Below, piece by piece: positions 33,643-42,300 of a stretch of DNA of 64,000 nt. Origin of the DNA: Shinella granuli (GTDB lineage Bacteria > Pseudomonadota > Alphaproteobacteria > Rhizobiales > Rhizobiaceae). The notes under the pieces are model-generated. The model saw only the letters and a list, made by a program, of their open reading frames with translations. It was not told the origin of the DNA and ran no database searches. The stretch is taken from assembly GCF_004341885.1 (NCBI RefSeq), contig NZ_SLVX01000017.1, positions 1-64,000 on the forward strand. Reading direction: 5' to 3'. The position numbers were made by a program, and so were the translations under genes. Each line of letters opens with the position of its first letter. Position 1 is the first letter of the stretch.

Positions 33643-35067
33643 TTACCTGCTTGCGACGGTCGCCGAGCCGATTTCCGCGCCGCCGCCGATCGCCACATTG
33701 AGGGCGACGAAGTCGCGGGCAAGCTGGCGGATCGCGGAAGCGAGCTGCAGGCGGGCCGTTGCGACGTTGCGTTCGGCATCGAGCACGTCGAGGATGGTGC
33801 TGGCGCCGCCGCGATAGCTTTCACGGGCAAGGTTCAGCGTCTGCTCGTAGGAGTTCACGACCCTGCGCTGGGCGGCGACGGTCTGGCCGTCGCGGATCAG
33901 CGCGGCCTGTGCATTCTCGACCTCTTCCACGGCGTTCAGCACGGTGGACTTCCAGGTCAGATACTGCTGCTCGGCTTCCGAGCGGGCGATCTTGACCCGT
34001 GCCTTCAGCGCACCGCCGTTGAAGATCGGCAGCGTCAGCGACGGGCCGAAGGACCAGCTTGTCAGGTTGCCGGTGGCGGCGCTGGTGAAGTTGCGCGTCG
34101 CGCCGATCGAGCCGCCGAGCTCGATGCTCGGATAGAGATCGGCCTCGGCCACGCCGATCTGCGCCGTCGCCGCCTGCAGGCGGCGCTCGGCCGCGCGGAT
34201 GTCCGGACGGTTGCGGATGAGGTCCGCCGGGATGCCCGTGCGCGTCGCATACCGCGGCATCGGCTGCGCGGCGCCCTTGGTCAGGCTGGAGGTGATCGTG
34301 CTGGCCGGCAGGCCGAGCAGGGTCGCGATGTGGTTCGCCGACTGGTGGAAGCCGGTCTCAAGGCCGGGCAGATCGGCCAGCGTCTGGTTGACGAGACCTT
34401 CGGCCTGCAGCACGTCGAGGCTGGAGGCGGCGCCCGCTTCCTTGATCTCGTTGGTCAGCTTCAGTGTCTCGCGGCGCGATTCCAGGTTCTTGCGGCTGAG
34501 CGCCAGCGCTTCCTGATAGTAGCGTGCGTTGACATAGCTCGACACGAGGTCGGAGAGATAGGCAAGGCGCGCGACGTTGACGTCGTCATAGGCGGCGTCG
34601 AGCGAGGCGTTGGCGGCTTCCTTCGAGCGGCGGTACTGGCCGAAGAAGTCGAGCAGCCAGGAGGCGCTCGCGCCCGCGGTCAGCGACTTCGAGGAGGACG
34701 AGTCGCGGCCCGAGGTGCGGCGCAGGTAGTCGCCGTCCTGGCCGCTTGCCGAGGCTTCCGCCGAAGCGCCGATGCTCGGCAGCGCGCCGGCGCCGGCGAC
34801 GATGACATTCGCCTCGGCCGCCGTGATGCGCTCAAGGGCCTGCAGCACGGTGAGATTTTCGGCCATGCCCTGGTGGACGAGATCGTTGAGGCGCTTGTCG
34901 CGGAAGGATTCCCACCACGGATTGAGCGTCACGTTCTCGCCGCTCGTGGCCTTGCTTTCGGAAAACTTTGCGGGAAGGGCGGTCTCGGGCTTCTGGTAGT
35001 CGGGGCCGACGACGCAGCCGGACAGGAGAAGCATGCTCAACGGAAAAAGCGTCCTGGTGAAATTCAT
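33643..35067 (-). CDS. Outer-membrane efflux factor (TolC/OprM-NodT family lipoprotein)
   Basis: This 474-residue protein has a lipoprotein signal peptide with L-L-S-G-C (Cys18) and the NodT/OprM opening C-V-V-G-P-D-Y-Q-K-P. The two repeats of the outer-membrane-efflux fold are visible, with G-I-P-A-D-L-I-R-N-R-P-D-I-R-A-A-E in the middle, a strong family signature. It should form the trimeric exit duct for a tripartite RND pump. No adaptor or pump is adjacent; the nearest RND operon starts at 42514, over 7 kb away, and whether they pair is unknown. Confidence 0.92.
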   Translation of the reverse strand: MNFTRTLFPLSMLLLSGCVVGPDYQKPETALPAKFSESKATSGENVTLNPWWESFRDKRLNDLVHQGMAENLTVLQALERITAAEANVIVAGAGALPSIGASAEASASGQDGDYLRRTSGRDSSSSKSLTAGASASWLLDFFGQYRRSKEAANASLDAAYDDVNVARLAYLSDLVSSYVNARYYQEALALSRKNLESRRETLKLTNEIKEAGAASSLDVLQAEGLVNQTLADLPGLETGFHQSANHIATLLGLPASTITSSLTKGAAQPMPRYATRTGIPADLIRNRPDIRAAERRLQAATAQIGVAEADLYPSIELGGSIGATRNFTSAATGNLTSWSFGPSLTLPIFNGGALKARVKIARSEAEQQYLTWKSTVLNAVEEVENAQAALIRDGQTVAAQRRVVNSYEQTLNLARESYRGGASTILDVLDAERNVATARLQLASAIRQLARDFVALNVAIGGGAEIGSATVASR

Positions 35068-35137
35068 GGGCCTACCCTGCCAGCGGTCGTGGCGTACTTA
35101 TTAACAGAACAAAATCGCGATTCACTCTTTATTCATG

Positions 35138-35167
35138 TTTGGAGGGAAGATCGAGCCTCCCTCCAAA
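35138..35167. repeat. 10-bp inverted repeat upstream of the outer-membrane factor gene
   Basis: TTTGGAGGGA and TCCCTCCAAA are perfect arms around AGATCGAGCC. The repeat lies 71 bases before the efflux gene start and could be an operator. In the remainder of the gap up to 35562 I see nothing else I can support. Confidence 0.4.
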
Positions 35168-35562
35168 AAAAGAATGGTCCCACAGCGTTTTTCCCCCGCT
35201 TCATTCGGAGGGTGTGTCCGCAGGGCAACTGGAGCATTTGCCCACGGCTTCCGGTTTTGCCCGCCCTGCGCAAGCGCGCGATTGCGGCTGCGCGATCTGG
35301 TTGCGTCATGGCTTTTCCCCGGAATGTTCGTCTTCGCGACATATTTTCCTGAAAAATGCTGCAAGCGCGAACATTATTTTGCGATTCGAATTGTCACACA
35401 AATTCGGCAGTAATTTATTCCAAAATTCTGCGGATTCCATTGACAAGAAAAGGAGGGGCGCCTATGTGTTGGAGCATCGCATGAGGGCCGCATGCGTTTT
35501 ATTCCGGTCCGCCTCTGACGCGTCCATTTCAGAGCGTCAGCGCCAACAAGAGGGAGTGTGTC

Positions 35563-35658
35563 ATGTACGATATCAACTGCATCGCCTCCGTGCGTGTGGC
35601 GTGCTCCTGTCGTGAAACGATTACAGGGAAAGCGCATACGGCCCTTTGCCGAATGTGA
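35563..35658 (+). CDS. Possible 31-residue Cys-containing small protein
   Basis: ATG at 35563 has an excellent ribosome-binding site (AGAGGGAGTG). The peptide has four Cys (residues 6, 14, 16 and 29) and is basic. No family is recognised. It may be a genuine small protein or chance. Confidence 0.3.
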   Translation: MYDINCIASVRVACSCRETITGKAHTALCRM

Positions 35659-35727
35659 TCTGACTTCCCTCTTCGATTTTAGCGCAAGATTTGAATGAGC
35701 TGTGCCTTCGGTGCGGCAGGAGTTGTT

Positions 35728-35946
35728 ATGCAAAAGCAGGTTATCGAAATCGGTGGTGAGGCCGTCGGTGTTGTCGTTCCCGATGAGGATCGGCTGAAAT
35801 TCGTGGCCGTCAAATATTCCGTGTGGGATCTGGATTCCCAGCGTTTTTCCTCGGCTGACGAGGTACGCGTGGCGATCCGGCGTCTCCTCAACGATCCGTC
35901 CGCCTCGACGCGGGCGATGTCGCCGGCCCGTATCGCGGCCGCCTGA
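35728..35946 (+). CDS. Small conserved-looking hypothetical protein
   Basis: This 72-residue protein starts at the ATG at 35728 with GCAGGAG six bases upstream; a longer reading from 35697 is less likely. The sequence includes V-V-P-D-E-D-R-L-K-F-V-A-V-K-Y-S-V-W-D-L-D and a helical, Ala-rich C terminus. Its composition is that of a real soluble protein. The function is not known to me. A terminator follows the stop. Confidence 0.65.
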   Translation: MQKQVIEIGGEAVGVVVPDEDRLKFVAVKYSVWDLDSQRFSSADEVRVAIRRLLNDPSASTRAMSPARIAAA

Positions 35947-35987
35947 ACCCAATCCAGACGATCCGGTGTCCCTGGCACCGGGATCCA

Positions 35988-36022
35988 CCGGCCCCGCCCG
36001 TCAGCGGGGCCGGTTCCGTTTT
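35988..36022 (+). terminator. Rho-independent terminator
   Basis: CCGGCCCCG and CGGGGCCGG form a perfect 9-bp stem with an 8-base loop, then TTCCGTTTT. It ends the small hypothetical gene. Confidence 0.75.
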
Positions 36023-36101
36023 GTGGACAGTGCATCTACCGGGCGGTGGCTGGCGCGCGGTGCCGAATGCTGATTGTGTAGCCCGCGAAAGGAGGTGCCC
36101 C

Positions 36102-37658
36102 ATGGTCAGCGGCATCCATCACATCACGGCGATCACCCGGAAGATCCAGGCGAACGTCGATTTCTACGTGGGCTTTCTCGGCCTGCGCCTCGTCAAGCGC
36201 ACGGCGGGTTACGAGGACGCCGACCAGCTTCACCTTCTCTATGGCGATGCGGCGGCCAGCCCCGGCTCGCTGATCACCTTCCTTGCCTGGGAGGATGGGT
36301 CGCCCGGCCGCGTCGGCCTCGGCCAGCCCGCGGAGATCGCCCTTGCCATCAAGCCGGAGGCGATCGGCTTCTGGCTGACGCGCGCGCTGACGCAGAACAT
36401 CGCGACGAGCGGTCCGGCGCAGGAGTTCGGCGAACCCGTGCTTCGGCTGAAGGATCCGGACGGCATCATCGTCAAGCTCGTCGGCGAGGCGGATGTGGAC
36501 GGCCCGGCACCCCATGTCACCAAGGACATCGCGGCAGCCGACGCCATCCAGCGCATCCGCGGCGCGACGATCTTCTCCGAGAAGCCGGCCGAGACGGCGG
36601 CCTTCATCGCCGATCATTTCGGCTATCGGACGGTGGCGGCGGCGAACGGCATCACCCGGCTTGCCGGCGAATCGGCCGACGTGCTCGACATCCGCGATGC
36701 GAGCGGCTTCTGGACGTCTGCGCCCGGCACCGGCACGATCGACCATATCGCTCTGCGCGCACCGGACCGCTCCGCCGTGGAAGCGCTCGCCGCCCGGCTT
36801 TCCACCGAAGGGGCGGGCGAGACCAACATGCACGACCGGAAGTATTTCTATTCGCTCTATGCGCGCGAACCCGGCGGGGCGCTGCTCGAATATGCGACGG
36901 ACGGTCCCGGCATGACGGTCGACGAACCCTTGGAGGCGCTTGGCGAGAAACTGTTCGTGCCCAGGCATTTTCGCGCCGACCCGGAAGATGTCCGGGCGCG
37001 GCTTCCGCAGTTCTCCCTGCCGGGAGAAGAGCGCATGACCGAACGGGACCTGCCCTTCATCCACCGGGTGCACCGGTCGGAAACCCCTGATGGTACTGCT
37101 GTCGTGCTCCTGCACGGCACCGGCGGCAACGAGGCGAGCCTTCTGCCCTTTGGGACGAAGCTCGCGCCCAATGCCGTGCTGCTCAGCCCGCGCGGCCGCA
37201 GTCTCGACGAAGGCTATCCGCGCTTCTTCCGCCGGCTGACCGCCGTCACCTTCGACCAGAAGGACATTGCAGGCGAGGCGGAAGCCTTCGCGGCCTTCAT
37301 GGAAGGGGCGAATGCGGCTTATGGGCTCGATCCGGACAGGACGCTGTTCGTCGGCTATTCGAACGGCGCGAACATGATCGGCGCGATCATGCTGCTGCAT
37401 CCCGGCATCATCCGCAACGCGGTGCTGCTGCGCGGCATGAACGTGCTGGAAACCGTGCCGGAGGCGGACCTTTCGGGGGCGAACGTGCTGATGGTCACCG
37501 GTCAGTCGGATCCCTACAGGGCCTATGCCGGCGAACTTGAGGCGCATCTGAAGGCGGCCGGCGCATCGGTCGAAAACCGGCTGCTTGCCGCCGGTCACGA
37601 CATCGGCCCGGCGGACCTGGAAGTCGCCAGGGCCTATCGGGAACGCATCCTCGGCTGA
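36102..37658 (+). CDS. Fusion of ring-cleaving glyoxalase-type dioxygenase and carboxylesterase
   Basis: This 518-residue protein starts at the ATG at 36102 behind AAAGGAGGTG. Residues 1-310 are an MhqO/LinE-like vicinal-oxygen-chelate dioxygenase: G-I-H-H-I-T-A-I, T-I-D-H-I-A-L and A-L-L-E-Y-A-T-D supply the two His and the Glu for metal binding. Residues from about 330 form a MhqD/phospholipase-carboxylesterase domain with G-Y-S-N-G-A, G-Q-S-D-P and A-G-H-D as the Ser/Asp/His triad. In Bacillus these are separate genes, mhqO and mhqD. The neighbours are a flavin reductase and a second MhqO-like gene. Confidence 0.87.
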   Translation: MVSGIHHITAITRKIQANVDFYVGFLGLRLVKRTAGYEDADQLHLLYGDAAASPGSLITFLAWEDGSPGRVGLGQPAEIALAIKPEAIGFWLTRALTQNIATSGPAQEFGEPVLRLKDPDGIIVKLVGEADVDGPAPHVTKDIAAADAIQRIRGATIFSEKPAETAAFIADHFGYRTVAAANGITRLAGESADVLDIRDASGFWTSAPGTGTIDHIALRAPDRSAVEALAARLSTEGAGETNMHDRKYFYSLYAREPGGALLEYATDGPGMTVDEPLEALGEKLFVPRHFRADPEDVRARLPQFSLPGEERMTERDLPFIHRVHRSETPDGTAVVLLHGTGGNEASLLPFGTKLAPNAVLLSPRGRSLDEGYPRFFRRLTAVTFDQKDIAGEAEAFAAFMEGANAAYGLDPDRTLFVGYSNGANMIGAIMLLHPGIIRNAVLLRGMNVLETVPEADLSGANVLMVTGQSDPYRAYAGELEAHLKAAGASVENRLLAAGHDIGPADLEVARAYRERILG

Positions 37659-37674
37659 GGCCGGGGCAACCGAA

Positions 37675-37702
37675 AAGGGGCGCGTTGCAGGACGCGCCCC
37701 TT
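37675..37702. terminator. Bidirectional terminator
   Basis: AAGGGGCGCGT and ACGCGCCCCTT form an 11-bp stem with a 6-base loop, followed by CTTTCT on the plus strand. It lies between the fusion gene and the convergent reductase gene. Confidence 0.82.
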
Positions 37703-37706
37703 CTTT

Positions 37707-38264
37707 CTATCGCTTGTATTCCGTCACGAAGGCCGAGAAGCCGGCGATGAAATCACTGAGCTTCCTTTCCGTCGCCTCGTCGGCGATCCGGCCGTCCTCG
37801 ATGACGCTGCCGGCGCGCGAGACCAGAAGCTTGGCGCCGAACCAGGGCACGGTGCCGAGCGTGCGCATGACGGGCAGCCAGGCCTCCTGCGACAGAAGCG
37901 TGCCGAAATTGCCGGGCGAGGCGCCGGTGATGGCGAAGGGCTTGCCGCCGAAGACGCGGGCGATGTCGGAGGAGGGACGGCTCATCCAGTCGATGGCGTT
38001 CTTGAAGACGCCGGGAATGCCGTTGTTGTATTCCGGCGTGAAGAGAACGACGCCGTCCGCCGCCGCCACGAGGTCCTTCAGGCGTGTGACCGCTTCGGGA
38101 AGGCCCGCTTCTGCCTCCACGTCGGCGTCATAAAGGGGAATGCCGTGGATCGAGCCTTCGGTGATCGTCACACCTTCGGGCGCCATGGCGAGGGCGGCGC
38201 GCAGCAGCGCCGTGTTGTAGGAACCCTTGCGCAGGCTCCCCGAGATTGCCACCAGTTTCGTCAT
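37707..38264 (-). CDS. NADPH-dependent FMN/quinone reductase
   Basis: This 185-residue flavodoxin-like reductase starts at the ATG at 38264 with AGGAGAG upstream. The FMN phosphate loop is S-G-S-L-R-K-G-S-Y-N, and the second flavin contact is T-P-E-Y-N-N-G-I-P-G. Such enzymes (ChrR, AzoR-like) reduce quinones, azo compounds or metals by two-electron transfer. Lying between two MhqO-like dioxygenases, it probably makes hydroquinones for ring cleavage. Confidence 0.9.
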   Translation of the reverse strand: MTKLVAISGSLRKGSYNTALLRAALAMAPEGVTITEGSIHGIPLYDADVEAEAGLPEAVTRLKDLVAAADGVVLFTPEYNNGIPGVFKNAIDWMSRPSSDIARVFGGKPFAITGASPGNFGTLLSQEAWLPVMRTLGTVPWFGAKLLVSRAGSVIEDGRIADEATERKLSDFIAGFSAFVTEYKR

Positions 38265-38296
38265 CCCGACTCTCCTTTCCAAAACATGGGCATAAA

Positions 38297-38330
38297 AAAC
38301 CCCGGCGGACGGTTTGTCACGCCGGGGTTT
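38297..38330 (-). terminator. Terminator for the MhqO-like gene
   Basis: AAACCCCGGCG and CGCCGGGGTTT form an 11-bp stem, followed on the minus strand by a T run. It lies 9 bases beyond the stop codon at 38339. Confidence 0.85.
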
Positions 38331-38338
38331 CTTCCGTT

Positions 38339-39292
38339 CTAGACGAGGGGCTTCAGCCGGGCCTCGATCTGCGCGCGGCGCGGTTCGAGGAAGGGCGGCA
38401 GCGACAGGCTCTCGCCCAGCGTTTCAAGCGGCTCGTCCACGGCGAAACCGGGGCCGTCCGTGGCGATCTCGAACAGGATGCCGTTCGGCTCGCGGAAATA
38501 GAGCGAGCGGAAGTAGAAGCGCTCGACCTCGCCGCTGGAGGGCAGGCGGAAGCCGCGCAGGCGCTCCGTCCAGGCATGCAGCGCTTCCTCGTCCGGCGCG
38601 CGGAAGGCGACGTGGTGCACGGCGCCGGCTCCCTGGTGGGCGACCGGCAGGTCCGGTTCGACGGCGACATGCAGTTCGGCCGCCGGGCCGCCTTCGCCCA
38701 TCGAGAAGACATGCACGTCGCCCGCGCCGTCCGGATTGGGATAGGTCGCGGTCTCCTGCATGTTCATCACCTGGACCAGCACGGCTTCGGTGTTGCGGAT
38801 ATCCGGCACGCTGAGCGTGATGGGGCCGAGGCCCTTGATCTGGTGCTCGGCCGGAACCGGGCTTCTTGCCCAGGGATTGGCAGGCGTGCCGGCATCGTCG
38901 GCGACAAGGCGGAAACGCTGCCCCTCGCCATCCTCGAAATCGAGGCTGGCGCGGCCGCCGACATCACGAATCTCGCCGGCCTTGACCTTCAGCTCGCCGA
39001 AGCGGGCCTTCCACCATTCGAGCGTCGCAAGGCTGGCGACGCGCAGGCCGGTGCGCGAGACGCTGTGCGTGCCGCGCCGCTCGTGGCCGACCGGCCAGTC
39101 GAAGAAGGTGAGGTCCGTGCCGGGCGAGGCGAGACCGTCGGCATAGAAGAGGTGGTAGGCGCTGGTGTCGTCCTGGTTGACGGTCTTCTTGACGAGGCGA
39201 AGGCCGAGGACCTTCGTGTAGAAGCGCAGGTTCTCCGGCGCGTTCGCGGTGATCGCCGTCAGGTGGTGGATGCCTGTGAGCTGCAGGGTCAT
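38339..39292 (-). CDS. Ring-cleaving dioxygenase, MhqO-like
   Basis: This 317-residue vicinal-oxygen-chelate protein has paired glyoxalase modules. The metal ligands are in [16 protein letters not shown] and I-L-F-E-I-A-T-D. It shares the N-terminal pattern with the fusion protein at 36102-37658 ([10 protein letters not shown] versus L-G-L-R-L-V-K-R-T-A), so the two are paralogs. MhqO-type enzymes open hydroquinone-like rings as part of quinone stress response. Confidence 0.92.
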   Translation of the reverse strand: MTLQLTGIHHLTAITANAPENLRFYTKVLGLRLVKKTVNQDDTSAYHLFYADGLASPGTDLTFFDWPVGHERRGTHSVSRTGLRVASLATLEWWKARFGELKVKAGEIRDVGGRASLDFEDGEGQRFRLVADDAGTPANPWARSPVPAEHQIKGLGPITLSVPDIRNTEAVLVQVMNMQETATYPNPDGAGDVHVFSMGEGGPAAELHVAVEPDLPVAHQGAGAVHHVAFRAPDEEALHAWTERLRGFRLPSSGEVERFYFRSLYFREPNGILFEIATDGPGFAVDEPLETLGESLSLPPFLEPRRAQIEARLKPLV

Positions 39293-39654
39293 GATGAAGC
39301 TCCTCTCCCCGGACAGTCCGGGATATCTGTGCTGCCCCGTTTCAGGGCCTTGCGTTGAGGTGAATATCGCCCTTCGCAGGTACCGCCGGAAGATCGGCGC
39401 GGACGAACGGATCGTTCACTTATCCTGAACGGCAGATCCTTTCGCCGCACCGGCGGCCTCCGGCAGGAAGAATTTTCCGCCCGTTCTGTTCCATGGCGGG
39501 ATGGCTCAAATTTTATCGTTTCATAAACCAGCATTCGCTTACGCTGCCGGCCTGCGAAATGACTTCGTCTCTGTTTCGCCGCGTCCGCCGGCATGTTCCG
39601 CCATTTGTGATGACTGCCGCTGCGGACTTTCCCGCGCGGATGGGAGGAGACGTC

Positions 39655-41973
39655 ATGCTGCCGAAGACTGCGACTGCCCGAAACATGCTCGCCATCGTGG
39701 CGGCCGGCGTTGCCACGACCGTTGCGACGGCGGGCGTTCTGCTCTTTCTGTCCTATCGTGCCGTGGAGGAGCGCTCCATTTCCGAAATGGTCAACGCGGC
39801 AGAGGCGAGCGCCGGGAAGGTGGAGACCTATTTCGCACAGGTCAAGGCGTTGAGCTGGAACATGCGCTCGGCGCTCTATGCGATGAAGGCGACGGACGCG
39901 CCGAGCCGCGAGACGATGAACGGCATCTTCGACCGCTTGATGGCCGACAATCCCTTCGCGCTCGGCGTCAGCACCGGCTGGGAGCCGGATGCCTTCGACG
40001 GCAAGGATGCGCACTATGTGAACCAGCCGGGACACGACGCCACGGGCCGCTACATTCCCTACTTCGTACGCAACGAGGGCAAGGTCGAGATGGTCGCGCT
40101 CGTCGATTACGACAAGCCCGGCCCCGGCGACTACTACCAGGTGCCGAAGGCCACGGGCAAGGATCTGCTGACGGAGCCCTACAGCTATGTCATCGGCGGC
40201 AAGAACGTGCTGATGACCTCCTTCATGGTGCCGCTCGCCTTCGACGGTGCGTTCAAGGGCGTCACCGGCGTGGATATCGCGCTCGATGCGCTCGCCACCG
40301 ACATGGCGAAGCTGAAGCCGCTCGGCGAGGGCTATGTCGCGCTGCTCAGCCAGGGCGGCAGCATCGTCAGCTATCCGGATGCGGCCGTGCTCGGCAAGAC
40401 GCTCACCGATTCCGGCCTCGACACGGCGGCCTGGCAGGCGCTGATCGCCAATCCGGAAAAGGCCATGGAAATCACCGATGCCAACGGCCTCACCTCCGTG
40501 GCGGTCGCGGTGCCCGTGCCGCTCGTGCCGGGCACCACCTGGTACACGGTGGTCGCGGTGCCGAAATCGGTGCTCTTTGCCAATCTGTCCGCCCTTGCGG
40601 TCACCTCGATCATCGTGATCGCCATTGCGACGGGCCTGATGATCGCCATCGGCTGGCTGCTCGCCGCCCGCTTCCGCAAGCGCCTCGAAACCGTCATCGT
40701 CGCGACGAGCGAGATCGCGCAGGGTCGGACGGATGTCGATCTCAGCGAATCCGAGCGCAAGGACGAGATCGGCGAGATGGCCCGTTCGCTCGCCGTGCTG
40801 CGGGATGCGACGCTCGCCAAGGTGCGGCTCGAGAGCGAGGCGGAGCAGAACCGCGCGCTTTCGGAAGACGAGCGCCGCCAGCGTGCCGAAGAGGCCGCCG
40901 AGCGCGAGCGCCAGACGCGCATTGCCGTCGAGGCGCTTGCCGAAGGCCTCCAGAAGCTGGCCGACGGCGACATGACGCATCGCATCGAGCATGCCTTTGC
41001 CGGCTCGCTCGACCAGGTCCGCCACGATTTCAACGCCTCGGTGGAAAAGCTGCAATCGGCGCTGCGCTCCGTCGGCAGCAACGCCAATGCCATCCAGGCC
41101 GGTTCCGCGGAAATCCGCTCGGCCTCCGACGATCTTGCCAAGCGCACCGAGCAGCAGGCGGCTTCCGTCGAGGAAACCGCGGCGGCGCTGGAGGAGATCA
41201 CGACCTCGCTCAAGGATGCCACGAAACGGGCGGAGGATGCCGGCCAGCTCGTCGAGCGCACCCGCCTCGGCGCCGAAAAATCGGGTGAAGTGGTGCGGCG
41301 CGCCGTGAGCGCGATGAGCGGCATCGAGAATTCCTCGCGGGAAATCTCCAACATCATCGGCGTGATCGACGAGATCGCCTTCCAGACGAACCTTCTGGCG
41401 CTGAATGCCGGCGTCGAGGCGGCCCGGGCGGGCGAGGCGGGCAAGGGCTTTGCCGTCGTCGCGCAGGAAGTGCGCGAACTGGCGCAGCGCTCGGCCAATG
41501 CCGCCAAGGAGATCAAGGCGCTCATCACCAAGTCGGGCGAGCAGGTGCATCTCGGCGTGGCGCTGGTCGGCGAGACGGGCTCGGCGCTGACGGAGATCGT
41601 CGACCAGGTGCAGGAGATCGACCAGAACGTCGCGGCGATCGTGCGTTCGGCGCGTGAACAGTCGACGGGCCTCAACGAGATCAGCGCGGCGGTGAATTCC
41701 ATCGACCAGGGCACGCAGAAGAACGCGGCCATGGTGGAGGAGCAGACGGCGGCAAGCCATGCGCTGGCGACCGAGGCCGCCGCGCTCAACAGCCTGATCG
41801 CGCAGTTCCGCCTCGGCACCGGCACGATCGCCCGCCCGGTGGTCGCCTCGGCTGCCGAGCATCGTCCGGCCGCCTCCGGCGCGCGGGCGCTCGGCAACAC
41901 GCTGGCCCGCGCCTTCGGCGGCGGACAGGCGGCTTCGGCCAATGCGGCGGCGCAGGACTGGCAAGAGTTCTGA
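39655..41973 (+). CDS. Methyl-accepting chemotaxis protein with dCache sensor
   Basis: This 772-residue chemoreceptor starts at the ATG at 39655 behind GGGAGGAGA; upstream in-frame ATGs lack such a site. The first membrane segment is near residues 10-32, followed by a periplasmic dCache_1 domain (G-W-E-P-D-A-F-D-G-K-D and V-T-G-V-D-I-A-L-D), a second membrane segment near 305-330, a HAMP domain and the signalling hairpin (E-I-A-F-Q-T-N-L-L-A-L-N-A-G-V-E-A-A-R-A). The last five residues, D-W-Q-E-F, resemble the pentapeptide that tethers CheR or CheB. dCache domains often bind amino or organic acids. Confidence 0.95.
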   Translation: MLPKTATARNMLAIVAAGVATTVATAGVLLFLSYRAVEERSISEMVNAAEASAGKVETYFAQVKALSWNMRSALYAMKATDAPSRETMNGIFDRLMADNPFALGVSTGWEPDAFDGKDAHYVNQPGHDATGRYIPYFVRNEGKVEMVALVDYDKPGPGDYYQVPKATGKDLLTEPYSYVIGGKNVLMTSFMVPLAFDGAFKGVTGVDIALDALATDMAKLKPLGEGYVALLSQGGSIVSYPDAAVLGKTLTDSGLDTAAWQALIANPEKAMEITDANGLTSVAVAVPVPLVPGTTWYTVVAVPKSVLFANLSALAVTSIIVIAIATGLMIAIGWLLAARFRKRLETVIVATSEIAQGRTDVDLSESERKDEIGEMARSLAVLRDATLAKVRLESEAEQNRALSEDERRQRAEEAAERERQTRIAVEALAEGLQKLADGDMTHRIEHAFAGSLDQVRHDFNASVEKLQSALRSVGSNANAIQAGSAEIRSASDDLAKRTEQQAASVEETAAALEEITTSLKDATKRAEDAGQLVERTRLGAEKSGEVVRRAVSAMSGIENSSREISNIIGVIDEIAFQTNLLALNAGVEAARAGEAGKGFAVVAQEVRELAQRSANAAKEIKALITKSGEQVHLGVALVGETGSALTEIVDQVQEIDQNVAAIVRSAREQSTGLNEISAAVNSIDQGTQKNAAMVEEQTAASHALATEAAALNSLIAQFRLGTGTIARPVVASAAEHRPAASGARALGNTLARAFGGGQAASANAAAQDWQEF

Positions 41974-41995
41974 GCCTTCCCGATGGACCATCCCG

Positions 41996-42026
41996 AAAGG
42001 CGGCCCGGTGAAATGGGCCGCCTTTT
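41996..42026 (+). terminator. Rho-independent terminator after the chemoreceptor gene
   Basis: AAAGGCGGCCC and GGGCCGCCTTTT form a long stem with an 8-base loop and T-rich end, 23 bases after the stop codon. Confidence 0.88.
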
Positions 42027-42041
42027 GCTGGATGAAAAAGG

Positions 42042-42069
42042 CGCACAACGTTTGTGCGTTGCACACAAA
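42042..42069. promoter_or_regulatory. Inverted repeats, possible enhancer for the sigma-54 promoter
   Basis: CGCACAA-CGT-TTGTGCG (42042-42058) is a perfect 7-bp inverted repeat. It overlaps a second one, TTTGTG (42051-42056) with CACAAA (42064-42069). The block lies about 95-120 bases upstream of the -24 element, the distance typical for sites bound by sigma-54 activators. The binding protein is not known. Confidence 0.45.
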
Positions 42070-42161
42070 TTGGCCAGGCCGATGCGGCTGCCTGATCGAG
42101 TTTTTCATTAGGCGTGTCTTTAGTAATATGAAATCATTTTTGTATTTAGCGCGCCTTCAAT

Positions 42162-42178
42162 CTGGCACGCTTTCTGCT
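42162..42178 (+). promoter_or_regulatory. Sigma-54 (RpoN) promoter
   Basis: CTGGCACGCTTTCTGCT fits the consensus YTGGCACG-N4-TTGCW with one change. The GG (42164-42165) and GC (42176-42177) are separated by exactly 10 bases. Transcription would start near 42189. Confidence 0.7.
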
Positions 42179-42188
42179 TCCTCTTCTG

Positions 42189-42300
42189 CAGGTCCAGAGG
42201 GGGCCAGAAGAGAAGCGTCCAACGAATGACGCTCCGATAAAGCCGCCGTGCAGCCCAGTGGGAACCGGAAAGGTTCCGCGGCCGCCGGCGGCTTTCTTGT
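42189..42300 (+). ncRNA. Candidate sigma-54-dependent small RNA
   Basis: From the predicted start near 42189 a transcript of about 112 bases would contain a first hairpin (AGCGTC 42214-42219 with GACGCT 42228-42233, 8-base loop) and end in a strong terminator-like hairpin: AAAGCCGCCG 42239-42248 with CGGCGGCTTT 42286-42295, which encloses GGAACC/GGTTCC, then TCTTGT. No convincing reading frame with a ribosome-binding site lies within. Promoter, structure and terminator together suggest an independent small RNA; the target is unknown. Confidence 0.5.
42239..42300 (+). terminator. Terminator of the candidate small RNA
   Basis: The outer 10-bp perfect stem AAAGCCGCCG/CGGCGGCTTT holds an inner GGAACC/GGTTCC stem-loop and is followed by a short T-rich stretch. 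From here to the efflux operon at 42514 the sequence is AT-richer and probably holds that operon's promoter. Confidence 0.6.

Noticed and set aside
39289-42108. Minus-strand reading frame of 939 codons
   Set aside because: It is antisense to the chemoreceptor gene, which has unmistakable signalling motifs.
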